A stretch of DNA of 37,268 bases from JAIVGV01 sp035295985 (GTDB taxonomy: Bacteria > Acidobacteriota > Blastocatellia > Pyrinomonadales > Pyrinomonadaceae), in assembly GCA_035295985.1 (NCBI GenBank), contig DATHBT010000354.1, positions 1 through 37,268 on the forward strand. The letters run 5' to 3'. Shown here piece after piece: positions 26,961 to 35,604 of this stretch (position 1 is its first letter; the number at the start of each line of letters is the position of its first letter). The position numbers and the translations under genes are program-made. Under the pieces are notes generated by a model. The model saw nothing but the letters and a program-made list of their open reading frames with translations, was not told where the DNA came from and did not search any database.

Positions 26961-29434
26961 CAAAAATTGAGCTGTGCGCCGGCGCGGCCCGTCCGGCCCG
27001 GCGTGCGGAAGCCGCTCTCGTAGATGTCGCGGCCGAAGAGGTTTTCGATGAGGCCGAAGAAACGCAGGCTGCGCCGCTCGCCGAGGGGCAGCGTGTAGCT
27101 CCCGCCCGCGTCGGCGCGCGCCATCGCCCCGAAGCGATAGACGCGGCTCGCGAACGTGAGCGGGTCGAAGACCTGCGCGAGGTAGTCGGACGCCGCCGCC
27201 AGATCGAAGCTCAGGAGCGCGCGGCGGCCGAAGCGTTGCGTGGCGACGAGCGAGAACTGGTGCGAGGGTATCGCGAAGGCGCGCACCTGGCCGAGGCGCG
27301 CGCGGCGCTCGTCGCTGTTCGTGTAGGTGTAGGAGGCGCGGAAATTCGACGCGCGCGTCGGCCCGGCTTCGAGTTCCACTTCCGCGCCGCGCGAGAGGCC
27401 GCCGCCCGTGTTCACGTGGCCGCCGAAGCGCCCGAAAGGATCGGGCTGGGCGACGAGGCCCGTGAAGTCGAAGACGATCACCTCCTGCAAACGCGTGTAG
27501 AAGTAGGTGGCGGAGGCGCGGGCACGGCCCCCGGCGAATGTCTGATCGAGGCCGGCGTCAAAGGCGACGGAGCGTTCGGGCGCGAGCCGGGGATCGCCGA
27601 AGGGCGCGAAGCCGAACGCGCCCGTAAACGACGAGCCGAAGCGCTCGAAGAGCGAGGGCGCGCGGTAGCCGTTCCCGACGTGCGCGCGCAGCTTCGTCTC
27701 GGTCGAGCGGAAGAAGTAGGCGACCGATCCGTCGCCGGTGTAGGCCGTGGGCGGCGAGACGAAGGTGATGTTCGCGTAAGGGGCGGAGGCCGTGGGCGCG
27801 AAGCGCGGCTCGCCGAGTCGGAACTTCTGCGCGCGGAAGGCGGCCGAGAGTTGCAGCCGGTCGCCGAGCAGGCTCAGTTGATCCTGGACGAAGAAGGCGT
27901 GGCTGCGCTCGGTCACGTCGAGCGCCAGGTCGTCCGCCGCGTCCTGCGCGAACTGCCGGTTGATGAAAGTCTCTCTCTCGAACTCGTAGCCGGCCGTCAG
28001 GAGGTTCGAGCCGCCGAGCCGGAGGTCGGCGCGCGCGTTGAAGGTGTGCGCGCGGCCGTCGAAGTCGGCGCGCGGCGTGTTGAAGAATTCGGTCGAGCGG
28101 TCGCCGGGTCCGCCGGGGCCGTCGCGGAAGCTGCCGTCGGTTCTGACGGCGTGGTAGGAGAGTGTGTAGCCGAGGACGGAATTCGGCCGGTGCGCGAACT
28201 GGAGCGCGGTAGCGTAGAAGCGCGCGGCGCGCGAGTTGTCCGGGTCGTTGGCCGAGGAGATGAAGGTGGCCCCGGCGGCGTTCAACTGTTCGGCCGGCGT
28301 GCCCGCCTCGTAGCGGCGCAGCTCTTCGCGCGAGACGGCTACGGCTTCGAGCACGCCCGCGGGGAGCGCGGAGGCGACGGGGCGCGGGCTTTCGTTGAGC
28401 TGCGCGAAGGAGTCGGCCGCGAAGACGCGCGCGGTGAGCGCGGCGCGAGGCGTCAGGTTGAAGAGAATGCGCGCTTGCGCGGAGGTGTTGCGCGCGGCGT
28501 CCGTACCGTCAACGCCGCGCGTCACGTTGCGGTGCGCCGCGCCCGCGCTGAAGACGACGCGGTTCTCGGACGTTCCGCCCGCGAGCTGCGCGCGCCCGCG
28601 GAAGAAGCCTAAGCCTCCGCCTTCGGCCTGGAGCTGGCCGCGCACGGGGCCGCCGCCCGCGTCCGTCAGGATGTTGACGACGCCGCCGACGGCGTTCGTG
28701 CCGTAGAGCGAAGAGCCGGAGCCGCGCAGCACTTCGACGCGCTCGACGTTGACCACGTCGAGGTCTGTCAGGTAGCCGGAGGCGTCGCCCTGCGGGGCCG
28801 AGGGGTCGCGGAAGCGCAGGCCGTCGATGAGTACGGCCGTGTCCTGGTACCGCAGCCCGCGCATCTTGATCGTGGTGTACGCGCCGGGGCCGCCGAAACG
28901 CTCGACGCGCAGGCCCGGCACCGTGCGCAGCAGCTCCGGCACGCTGAACTCGCCGCGCTCCTCGGCCTCGCGCCAGGTGATGGCCGTGACGGCCTTCGAG
29001 ACTTCGTCAACCCGCTGCGCCGTGTCGGAGGCGGTGATGACGACCTCCGCGCTCACGCCCGCGAGTTCGAGCCGGAGATCGAGTGTGGCGTTTTCGTTCT
29101 GCGAGACGCGCACCTCGCGCGCGGCGGCCGGGGCGAAGCCGCGGGCGTCGGCCTCGACAAGGTAGTCGCCCGGCGCGAGCCGCGCGAAGCGGTACGCGCC
29201 CGACTCGTCCGCGACGGCGGTCAGCCGCACGACGCGCGGCGCCCGCGCGTGGAGCGTGACGACCGCGCCGGGCACGCCCGCGCCCCGCGGGTCTGTGACG
29301 CGCCCCGCGAGCGTCGCGCCCCCGGCGCGCGAGTCGGCCGACTGCGCCACGGCCGGGCACGGGCACACAAGCGTTGACAGCAGCAGTAATAGAGCCGCGC
29401 AGGCGGGCGGCACGCACGTAAAAATCTTATTCAT
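26960..29434 (-). CDS. btuB: TonB-dependent outer-membrane receptor, cobalamin (BtuB-like)
   Basis: An outer-membrane channel that takes up B12 using TonB energy, 824 residues. A signal peptide ends near AVAQS. Residues ~38-120 are a carboxypeptidase-regulatory-like domain (ATLAGRVTDPRGAGVPGAVV). The plug follows (SVPELLRTVPGLRVERFGG, IKMRGLRYQDTAVLIDGL, VERVEVLRGSGSSLYGTNAVGG). The rest is the 22-strand barrel, ending in Phe (AGAQLNF), as expected for outer-membrane insertion. The ATG start at 29434 has GGGAGG five bases upstream; the longer frame to 29521 is discarded. The upstream cobalamin riboswitch and downstream btuFDC support the substrate. The added N-terminal domain is usual in Acidobacteriota and Bacteroidota but not in E. 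coli BtuB. Confidence 0.92.
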   Translation of the reverse strand: MNKIFTCVPPACAALLLLLSTLVCPCPAVAQSADSRAGGATLAGRVTDPRGAGVPGAVVTLHARAPRVVRLTAVADESGAYRFARLAPGDYLVEADARGFAPAAAREVRVSQNENATLDLRLELAGVSAEVVITASDTAQRVDEVSKAVTAITWREAEERGEFSVPELLRTVPGLRVERFGGPGAYTTIKMRGLRYQDTAVLIDGLRFRDPSAPQGDASGYLTDLDVVNVERVEVLRGSGSSLYGTNAVGGVVNILTDAGGGPVRGQLQAEGGGLGFFRGRAQLAGGTSENRVVFSAGAAHRNVTRGVDGTDAARNTSAQARILFNLTPRAALTARVFAADSFAQLNESPRPVASALPAGVLEAVAVSREELRRYEAGTPAEQLNAAGATFISSANDPDNSRAARFYATALQFAHRPNSVLGYTLSYHAVRTDGSFRDGPGGPGDRSTEFFNTPRADFDGRAHTFNARADLRLGGSNLLTAGYEFERETFINRQFAQDAADDLALDVTERSHAFFVQDQLSLLGDRLQLSAAFRAQKFRLGEPRFAPTASAPYANITFVSPPTAYTGDGSVAYFFRSTETKLRAHVGNGYRAPSLFERFGSSFTGAFGFAPFGDPRLAPERSVAFDAGLDQTFAGGRARASATYFYTRLQEVIVFDFTGLVAQPDPFGRFGGHVNTGGGLSRGAEVELEAGPTRASNFRASYTYTNSDERRARLGQVRAFAIPSHQFSLVATQRFGRRALLSFDLAAASDYLAQVFDPLTFASRVYRFGAMARADAGGSYTLPLGERRSLRFFGLIENLFGRDIYESGFRTPGRTGRAGAQLNF

Positions 29435-29546
29435 CTCTCCCTCCCGCGAAACCACGACGGGCGGAGGCGGCGCGCGGCGGCGGGCAGAAGCGAAAACGGA
29501 TCGGCCGCCGCCGCGCGCCAATAGCTAGCACGCGCGAAAAATGAAA

Positions 29547-29582
29547 CGCCCTCGATCCTGCCGGGCGGCAAGACCGAGGGCG
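29547..29582 (-). terminator. Leader terminator upstream of btuB
   Basis: On the minus strand CGCCCTCG pairs with CGAGGGCG (ends at 29582 and 29547), with an inner stem around TTGCCG/CGGCA, followed by TTTCATTTTT. It lies between riboswitch and btuB, about 110 bp before the start codon, and is the probable OFF-state terminator. Confidence 0.65.
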
Positions 29583-29667
29583 CATCAGTTTACGGTTGGA
29601 TCAAACTTCCGAAGCGGCGGCGCTTCGGCGCGAGAGAGCGCGGCGACAGCCGCCGTAAAGTCTGATC
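29583..29667 (-). ncRNA. Structured btuB leader segment with alternative pairings
   Basis: On the minus-strand RNA, CCGAAGCG/CGCTTCGG forms an 8-bp hairpin. The 5' strand GATCAGACTT can pair with AAGTTTGATC, or together with TTTACGG with the distal CCGTAAA...CTGAT next to the terminator. Two mutually exclusive folds just before a terminator suggest an expression platform, but this is inference from hand pairing. Confidence 0.4.
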
Positions 29668-29724
29668 GAACGCACGGACGCCACCCGCCCTTTCCCGGAG
29701 CGTAAGCGGTCGCCTCCGTCGGAA

Positions 29725-29810
29725 ATAGCCGTTAGCTGTTAGCTATTAGCTGTTAGCCAGAAAAAGATTTCCTTGTTCGGCTAACAGCTAATTGCTAATC
29801 GCTAACGGCT
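29725..29810. repeat. Heptad inverted repeat, family A (A6), in the btuB leader
   Basis: The left arm (29725-29758) ends in GTTAGCCAGAA and the right arm (29779-29810) ends in AACGGCTTCTC. The loop is about 20 bases. It lies six bases from the 3' end of the cobalamin aptamer, between aptamer and terminator. Confidence 0.85.
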
Positions 29811-29816
29811 TCTCTT

Positions 29817-30001
29817 GCAGGCAAGGTTTCCTGACTCCCGGCTCGGGCGCGTCGCTCCGACCGGCCTTCCCCGCGCGCGTAGGGCGCGAGTGACCATTTC
29901 GTTGGCAGGCGACACATTCGCCGGTACACAGTGGCGGGAACCGTGCGGGCTTTGCACCCGGCTTCCCTTGTCGGACGCGCGCGGCGCGCGTCCAGACCTG
30001 C
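29817..30001 (-). promoter_or_regulatory. Cobalamin riboswitch
   Basis: Read on the minus strand: P1 GCAGG at the 5' end and CCTGC at the 3' end; then AAGGGAAGCCGGGTGCAAA, the core GGTTCCCGCCACTGT with TACCGG, a variable arm, and the B12 box GAGTCAGGAAACCTTGCC near the 3' end. These conserved blocks are in the order of the cobalamin aptamer. It precedes btuB and the whole btu operon, so high adenosyl- or aquo-cobalamin should reduce operon expression. Confidence 0.9.
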
Positions 30002-30142
30002 GACGGTCGGCCCCGCGGCGCAAGTCGTGCGCGGCGGGCCGAATCAGCGATGGACTATTGACTGTAAAGAACAGGCGGCGGTTCGAGAACCTTCCGACTC
30101 TCCCGCGGCAGGGCGTCAAGCTAGCACCGCGCGTGCGTGGCG

Positions 30143-30469
30143 TCAAGCCGGCGCGCGCCGCAGCCAGCCGCGGGGCGTCCAGACGGGGCCGTCCGCATAG
30201 ACTGCCTCTTTGATTTCGACGCCCAGGCGCGCGCCGTCGCCGCGGCGGTTTTTGGCCGAGCCTTTAACCTCCTTCACGAGAAGCGTGGTCTCGCCCGCGC
30301 CCGGCCGCCTGCCGGAGCGCAGGCCGAGCCTCAGCACCCCCGCGCCGCCCTGCTCGTCGGCGAAGACGAAGTCAAAGCGCACACGCCTGATCTCCCTTGC
30401 GCCCGCGCTCGTCCGTCCGACCGAGGCGGCGCGCCGCACCGGGAGGCGGACGCCGCCGCGGCAGCGCCA
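30143..30469 (-). pseudogene. Second copy of the adjacent secreted protein's C-terminal domain (remnant or readthrough extension)
   Basis: The region directly follows the TGA of the 30470-31105 gene in the same frame and stays open for about 108 codons. From about the 27th codon it resembles that gene's C-terminal domain: REIRRVRFDFVFAD matches KPIKEIDWDYVFFD, GETTLLVKEV matches GKELVFLVGT, and IKEAVYADGPVWTPRGW matches VRVLYEDGTVWQR. There is no signal peptide and no good start; GTG 30439 is the first plausible codon, without a ribosome binding site. It may be a decayed tandem paralogue, a C-terminal half severed by a nonsense change, or an extension by stop readthrough. Sequence alone does not decide. 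Confidence 0.5.
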
Positions 30470-31105
30470 TCATTGGCGCTGCCAAACCGTGCCGTCTTCG
30501 TAGAGGACGCGCACGATGACGACCTCCTCGCGCAGTCCCGTGCGCTCGTTCTTGCCGAGCGAGTGGGCGCTGATCCTGCTGGTCGGCGGGGTGCCGACGA
30601 GGAAGACCAGCTCCTTACCCTTGCCCGGCGCGATCTTCTCGACGCCGGTGAACTCGCGGCGGCCCAATTCCTCCCCGGTCGCCGCGTCGAAGAAGACGTA
30701 GTCCCAGTCGATCTCTTTGATCGGCTTCTGGCCCGTGTTGCGGACGGAGAGCTTGTAGGTGAAGGCGTAGCGGGGCGGCTTGGGGGGGCGCGCCCTGATC
30801 ACCTGCTCGGAGCGCATCTCCTGCTCGACCTTCGCGGCCTCGGCCGTGTTGCCTATGCTGCGCGCCCGCTCGGCGCGGCGCTGGTCGCCGATGCGCCGGC
30901 GCACGTCGTTCATGTTCTCGACCGTCGGGGCGAAAGGATCGCTCTCCCAGCCGATCCGATCCTTCGACCAACTGTGCTTGATCAACTCGACGCCGGGCAG
31001 CGATTGTGCCGCGTCGGCCGAAGCGGCGGCGGTGGGTGTCTGCGCGAGCGCGGCGGAGCACACGCACGAGAGGAGCAGCAGGAGGCACAGGGACAACCGT
31101 TTCAT
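30470..31105 (-). CDS. Secreted protein of unknown function
   Basis: A 211-residue exported protein. The signal peptide MKRLSLCLLLLLSCVCSAALA ends near Ala21. A charged middle part (RRRIGDQRRAERARSIGNTAEAAKVEQEMR, residues ~70-99, quoted here only in part as a helix) is probably coiled-coil. Residues ~112-211 form a beta-rich domain: YAFTYKLSVRNTGQKPIKEI, WDYVFFDAATGEELGRREF, KELVFLVGT and VRVLYEDGTVWQRQ. This resembles an immunoglobulin-like fold (inference). The family is not recognised. ATG 31105 has GGGGG five bases upstream. It lies downstream of the Oar-like receptor after a terminator. Confidence 0.8.
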   Translation of the reverse strand: MKRLSLCLLLLLSCVCSAALAQTPTAAASADAAQSLPGVELIKHSWSKDRIGWESDPFAPTVENMNDVRRRIGDQRRAERARSIGNTAEAAKVEQEMRSEQVIRARPPKPPRYAFTYKLSVRNTGQKPIKEIDWDYVFFDAATGEELGRREFTGVEKIAPGKGKELVFLVGTPPTSRISAHSLGKNERTGLREEVVIVRVLYEDGTVWQRQ

Positions 31106-31169
31106 ATATCCCCCAATCGGGCCGGGCGAGGGCGGAGAAAATTATAGCCGCGGAAGGCGAAAATTTTGA

Positions 31170-31197
31170 GGGGCCGGAGCATTCAAGCTCCGGCCCC
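31170..31197 (-). terminator. Terminator after the Oar-like receptor
   Basis: A perfect 11-bp stem, GGGGCCGGAGC (31170-31180) with GCTCCGGCCCC (31187-31197), and a 6-base loop. On the minus strand it is followed by TCAAAATTTT. It lies 52 bp past the receptor stop. Confidence 0.75.
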
Positions 31198-31248
31198 CGG
31201 TTAGGCGCGCGCCCGGCGGCAGGCTCGGCGACCGTGGCGCGCGCGGGT

Positions 31249-34200
31249 TTAGAAGACCAGGCGGGCGCCGATGATGATGCGGCGGTTGCCGCCGTCGGTC
31301 GTCCACTGGTTGAGGAATGCGCCGGAGTTGACCGCCGCGGTCGGGATGCCGAAGTTGCGCGTGTTCGTCGCGTTGAACATGTCGGCGCGCAGCTGCAACC
31401 GGACGTTCTCGGCGAGGTTGGTGTTCTTGATGATCCCGAAGTCGAGGTTGCCGATGCCGTCGGCGCGCAGGATGTTGCGGCCCGCGTTGCCGAAGCGCTG
31501 GCAGGTGGCCGAGGGCAGGAAGCGGCCGTTGGTGTCGGTCGGCCCCGTGCACTGGAGGGGGGCGAAGAACTGCTGCCCCTGCCCGCGGATCAGGTTGAAC
31601 AGGTCCTCGGCGTTCGTCGTCGGCAGCGGCGCGATGACGTTGGCGCGGATGGCGTTGCCGACGAGGCTGCCGTCGAGCGCGCCGGTCGGGTCAGAGCCGT
31701 TGAGCGGCGTGAACGGCGCGCCGCTCTGGAAGGTGACGAAGCCGTTGACCTGCCAGCCGCCGAGTATGTGGCCGACGACGCCGCGCTGCTCGCGGAAGAA
31801 TGGCAACTCGTAAACGAAGTTGCCGGAGAGACGGTGCGGGCGGTCGTAGGACGAGCGCCCCTTCTCGGCCGCGATGTTAAACGGATCCTGCGGCGTGGCG
31901 ATCTCGCCGCCCGACGGGTTGAAGATCTCGGAGGCCGTGTCGATGAACGAACTCCAGGTGTAGTGCAGGCCGCCTGAGAAGCCGCGCGAGAGGCGTTTGT
32001 CGAGGCTCACCTGCATCGAGTGGTAGTCGCTCTCGGCGACGTTGGCCCGCAGGCGGACGACGCCGAGCGTGCAGTTGGCCGCGCTGACGATCGTCACGCG
32101 GCACGGGTTGTTCGGGCTGCCCGGCGCGAGCGCGGCGGTGCGCTCCGGCGAGGCGACGTTGGTGAAGCGCGAGTCGGAGATGAAGATGTTGTTCGTCGGC
32201 TGGCGCGGGTTGCCGTCGAGGCTCGCGAAGAGGTCGCGCCCCTTCGTCCCGACGTAGCCGACCTTGAGCACGAGGTCGCGCGTCAGCTCGCGCTGCATCT
32301 CCAGGCTGAACTGATCATAGACGGGCGAGCGGAAGTCGCCGGCGACGATGGTGCGCGCGAAGCTCGCCGGGTTGAGTCCGGCGGGCTGCGCGGTCGGGAT
32401 GGCGGAGAAGGCGCCGGCCGCCGGCAGGTTGATGGCCGCGACGAACGGGAAGGCGCTCGCGATGTTGAGGTTGATGTTGATGAAGTTGCTGTCGTGTGTG
32501 CGCGCGTAGCCGCCGCGGATGACCAACTTGTCGCCGCCCGTCAGCCAGTCGAAGACGCCGCCCTCGGTGCGCGGGTTCCAGTTGAAGCCGATGCGCGGCT
32601 GGAAGTTGTTGGTGTCGGCGTCGGGGACGGGCGTGAAGCGGAACCGCTCGTCGCCCCCGTTGGCGGCGACGATGCGGTCGTTGATGGGGACGAGATCGTC
32701 GAAGTTGTTGCCCGGCAGCTCGTAGCGCAGCCCGTAGGTGAGCGTGAAGTTGGGCCTCATCCTCCACTCGTCCTGCGCGTAGTAGTACTGGTCGTACCAG
32801 TAGTAGTACTGAATCTCCTGCCCGCCCGGCAGCGGCCGGTTGACCTGCGACGCCGTGTCGGCCACGTCGTCCACGAAGTTCTGCAACGTCGAGTAGGAGA
32901 GTCGGCCGCGGATGGTCGGGACGAAGAAGCTCCTGACCTGCACGCGGCGGATGTCCGCGCCGAACTTCAGTGCGTGCGAGCCGCGCGTCCAGGCCAGGTT
33001 ATCCTGCACCTGGTAGGTGTTATTACGGCGGGACTGCGGCAGGTTCACCGCCAGCCCGATGCCGGTGCGATTGGTGGCGGCGTTGAAGCCCGACATGCCC
33101 AGCTCGCTGATCTCAATGGACGGGATCGTCTCCGAGGCGGGGTTATCCGAGGCGCTCACGCTCGCGTAACGCGAGAAGGCGGCACGCACCTCGTTGACGA
33201 GCCGGGGCGTGATCACGCTGGTCAGCGTGAGGTTGACGGCCTGCGAGCGGAAGTTGGTGCGCGAGGTGTTGCCCGGGGGCGTCACCTGCCCGGTGCCGCC
33301 CGAGTCGGCGTCGTCGTAGAGGTAGCGGGCGTTGAAGATGTTCGCCTCGTTGAAGCGGTGATCGACGCGGAACGACGCCTGGTGGTCGTCGAAGAAGGAG
33401 GAGGCCGACCCCGTAATGCTGCCCGTCGGCACGGTGAACGACTGGCCGCCGGCGGTGAACGAACGGGTCGGGCCGCCGGCGGTCTGCGCCACGGGGAGGA
33501 AGTTTAGGAGCGCCTGCACCTGCGGGCGGTTGCCCGCGCCCGCGAGCAGGTTGGCGCGCCCTTCGGCGGTCGGCGCGCCGACGAGCGTGAAGCCGGAGCC
33601 GAGCTGGCGGTTGCTCCAGCGCTGGTATGAGCCGAAGAAGAAGGTGCGGTCACGCCCTGAGATGTAGGCCTTGCCCGGCCCCTCGCCGAAGCGCGGCAGG
33701 TGGAGCGGGCCGCCGATGGTGAGGCCGATCTGGTTCTCGATGCGGAACGGGCGCTTCGTGGTCGAGGTGGCGGTATTGCTCGGCGCACAGAAACGAACCG
33801 GCGCGGCGGTCTTGTTCAAGTTGTTGCACGCGTTCAGCACGTTGTTGTTGTGGAACATGAACAGCGTGCCGTGGTACTCGTTCGTGCCCGACTTCGTCAC
33901 GATATTCAGCACCGAGCCGGAGTTGCGCCCGTACTCGGCGAGGAACTGGTTGGTGATGAGGCGCACCTCCTGCACGATGTCCGGGTTGTTGATGGCCTGC
34001 TGGCCCCCGGAGACCGACGGATCGTTGATGTCCTGCCCGTCGATCATGAAGTTGTTCGAGCGCGTGCGCCCGCCGTTCGACGAATACTGGACGCCCTGCG
34101 TGAACTGCGACTGCCCCGAGCCGAGCTGGCTCACGCCCGGCGCCGAGAGCGCGACGTTGTAGACGTTGCGGTTGGTCGCGAGCGGCAGCTCCGAGACGCG

Positions 34201-34620
34201 GCGGCTGTCGAAGCGCGTCGAGACCTCGGCGTTCGTGGTGTTCAGCACCGAGGCGTTCTCCGTCACGGAGACGACCTCCTGCACGCCGCCGGCCTTCATC
34301 GTCGCGTCCACGACGGCGTCCTGGTTGAGCTGGAGCTGGATGCCGGTCTGGACGTACTTGGAGAAGTTGGGTGCCTCGACCGTCACCTCGTAGCCGCCGA
34401 CCTGGAGGTTCGGGAAGCGGTAGCGGCCGTCCTCCCCCGTCTGCCCCGTGCGCGTGGTGTTGGTCTCGATGTTGCGGACCGTGACGGCCGCGCCGGGGAT
34501 GGCCGCGCCCTTCTCGTCCTGCACCTGGCCCGAAATCGAGCCGGTGGTCTGCGCCGCGGCGGTTACGGCCGCGCACAACGTCAGGGCGAGGAGGGCGAGC
34601 ACAACTTTCATCGTTCTCAT
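31249..34620 (-). CDS. Oar-like TonB-dependent outer-membrane receptor
   Basis: A very large outer-membrane protein of 1123 residues. The signal peptide ends near TAAAQ. Residues ~26-110 are a carboxypeptidase-regulatory-like domain (GSISGQVQDEKGAAIPGAAV). The plug is at ~120-250 (RRVSELPLATNRNVYNVAL, GGRTRSNNFMIDGQDINDPS, EYGRNSGSVLNIVTKSGTNE). The barrel follows and ends in Phe (IIIGARLVF). The Oar-like family is greatly expanded in Acidobacteriota; substrates are mostly unknown, with polymers or peptides proposed. ATG 34620 has AAGGAG about eight bases upstream. It is a stand-alone gene with its own terminator, divergent from the methyltransferase. Confidence 0.93.
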   Translation of the reverse strand: MRTMKVVLALLALTLCAAVTAAAQTTGSISGQVQDEKGAAIPGAAVTVRNIETNTTRTGQTGEDGRYRFPNLQVGGYEVTVEAPNFSKYVQTGIQLQLNQDAVVDATMKAGGVQEVVSVTENASVLNTTNAEVSTRFDSRRVSELPLATNRNVYNVALSAPGVSQLGSGQSQFTQGVQYSSNGGRTRSNNFMIDGQDINDPSVSGGQQAINNPDIVQEVRLITNQFLAEYGRNSGSVLNIVTKSGTNEYHGTLFMFHNNNVLNACNNLNKTAAPVRFCAPSNTATSTTKRPFRIENQIGLTIGGPLHLPRFGEGPGKAYISGRDRTFFFGSYQRWSNRQLGSGFTLVGAPTAEGRANLLAGAGNRPQVQALLNFLPVAQTAGGPTRSFTAGGQSFTVPTGSITGSASSFFDDHQASFRVDHRFNEANIFNARYLYDDADSGGTGQVTPPGNTSRTNFRSQAVNLTLTSVITPRLVNEVRAAFSRYASVSASDNPASETIPSIEISELGMSGFNAATNRTGIGLAVNLPQSRRNNTYQVQDNLAWTRGSHALKFGADIRRVQVRSFFVPTIRGRLSYSTLQNFVDDVADTASQVNRPLPGGQEIQYYYWYDQYYYAQDEWRMRPNFTLTYGLRYELPGNNFDDLVPINDRIVAANGGDERFRFTPVPDADTNNFQPRIGFNWNPRTEGGVFDWLTGGDKLVIRGGYARTHDSNFININLNIASAFPFVAAINLPAAGAFSAIPTAQPAGLNPASFARTIVAGDFRSPVYDQFSLEMQRELTRDLVLKVGYVGTKGRDLFASLDGNPRQPTNNIFISDSRFTNVASPERTAALAPGSPNNPCRVTIVSAANCTLGVVRLRANVAESDYHSMQVSLDKRLSRGFSGGLHYTWSSFIDTASEIFNPSGGEIATPQDPFNIAAEKGRSSYDRPHRLSGNFVYELPFFREQRGVVGHILGGWQVNGFVTFQSGAPFTPLNGSDPTGALDGSLVGNAIRANVIAPLPTTNAEDLFNLIRGQGQQFFAPLQCTGPTDTNGRFLPSATCQRFGNAGRNILRADGIGNLDFGIIKNTNLAENVRLQLRADMFNATNTRNFGIPTAAVNSGAFLNQWTTDGGNRRIIIGARLVF

Positions 34621-34995
34621 TCTCTTTACTCCTTCTGAGCTTGTAGTTGTCTTCTATGACTTATTTCGGACGGCCCGCCTTATTCGCGGGGCTGCCCTGT
34701 GTGACGCCGGATAATTGGTTCAGGACGAGGAGAGAGAGCGCGAACGGTAGCGCGGCCGAGTCGGGTACGAAATCAGAGTGTTACGGAATTAAAGGGGGAC
34801 GAACTATTAAGACCTGATGTCCACCGGTTCGTTCGAGGAGCGGATGACGGCCTACGCGCAGGCAAGCATTATGCCCGCGCGGCGCGCCGTTTAAATCGAT
34901 AAGTTAGCCACGCCCGGCGGTCGCCCGTCCGATTCCGTCATCCAAATTTTCGTATATCGTTCATTTTTCTGAGACCGCCGGCCGCGACCGAGACC
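34621..34995. other. Divergent spacer, Oar-like receptor and methyltransferase
   Basis: A 375-bp region with no open frame of note and lower GC than the surroundings, especially near both ends. It must hold promoters for both genes, but no convincing -35/-10 pair was found. It has none of the heptad repeats seen elsewhere. Confidence 0.5.
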
Positions 34996-35604
34996 ATGGG
35001 AGACGCGAATCACGACCGCCCGAGCTACGACCGCTGGGCCGGGCACTACGACCACGTGATGCGCCCGCTCGAACGACGCCTCGTCGCGCGGCTGCGCGCA
35101 GAGGCCGTGCGCGAGCTGCCGGCGGGCGCGCGCCTCGTCGAGATCGGCGCGGGCACGGGCGCGAATTTTTCGTACTACCCGCCGGGCGCCGCGGTCGCGG
35201 CCACGGAGTTGAGCGCCGAGATGCTGCGGCGCGCGCGCCTGAAGGGGCCGCCCGCGGGGGTCGCGCTCGTGCAGTCGCCGGCCGAACGACTCCCCTTCGC
35301 CGACGGGGCGTTCGACGCCGCGCTCTGCACGCTCGTCCTCTGCTCGGTCAAGTCGATCAACGCCGCGCTCTCCGAGATGCGCCGCGTCGTGCGGGCGGGC
35401 GGGCGCGTCGCGCTCGTCGAGCACGTCCGCCCGCCGGGCCTGCTCGGCCACGTCTTCGACGCCGTCAGCCTCCTGACCGTCCCCTTCCTCGAAGACCACT
35501 TCAACCGCCGCACCGCCGAAGAGGCCGCGCGCGCGGGGCTGAAAGTCCTGCGCGTCGAGTCGCACGCGCTCGGCGTCGTCCAGCTCATCGTCTGCGAAGT
35601 CTGA
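34996..35604 (+). CDS. Class I SAM-dependent methyltransferase
   Basis: A cytosolic methyltransferase of 202 residues. The N-terminus SYDRWAGHYDHVMRPLERRL is like that of phospholipid N-methyltransferase and UbiE-type enzymes. SAM motif I is LVEIGAGTGANFSYYP (residues ~47-62), the acidic end of strand 2 is AATELSAEML, and the following motifs are LPFADGAFDAALCTLVLCSV and MRRVVRAGGRVALVEHVRPPG. The last stretch, GRVALVEHVRPPG, is shared with phosphatidylethanolamine N-methyltransferase-like proteins. The substrate is unproven. ATG 34996 is the only good start. It probably stands alone. Confidence 0.9.
   Translation: MGDANHDRPSYDRWAGHYDHVMRPLERRLVARLRAEAVRELPAGARLVEIGAGTGANFSYYPPGAAVAATELSAEMLRRARLKGPPAGVALVQSPAERLPFADGAFDAALCTLVLCSVKSINAALSEMRRVVRAGGRVALVEHVRPPGLLGHVFDAVSLLTVPFLEDHFNRRTAEEAARAGLKVLRVESHALGVVQLIVCEV

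Noticed and set aside
26897..28612. 571-codon plus-strand frame antisense to btuB
   Set aside because: Composition typical of an antisense frame; the minus-strand frame has plug and barrel motifs and a C-terminal Phe.
30468..30470. ATG overlapping the TGA of the secreted-protein gene as a coupled start for the next domain
   Set aside because: It is in another frame, which reaches a stop after about 32 codons and never enters the frame of the related domain.
32020..33507. 495-codon plus-strand frame over the Oar-like receptor
   Set aside because: Val/Arg/Glu-rich shadow with no recognisable motif inside a clear receptor gene.
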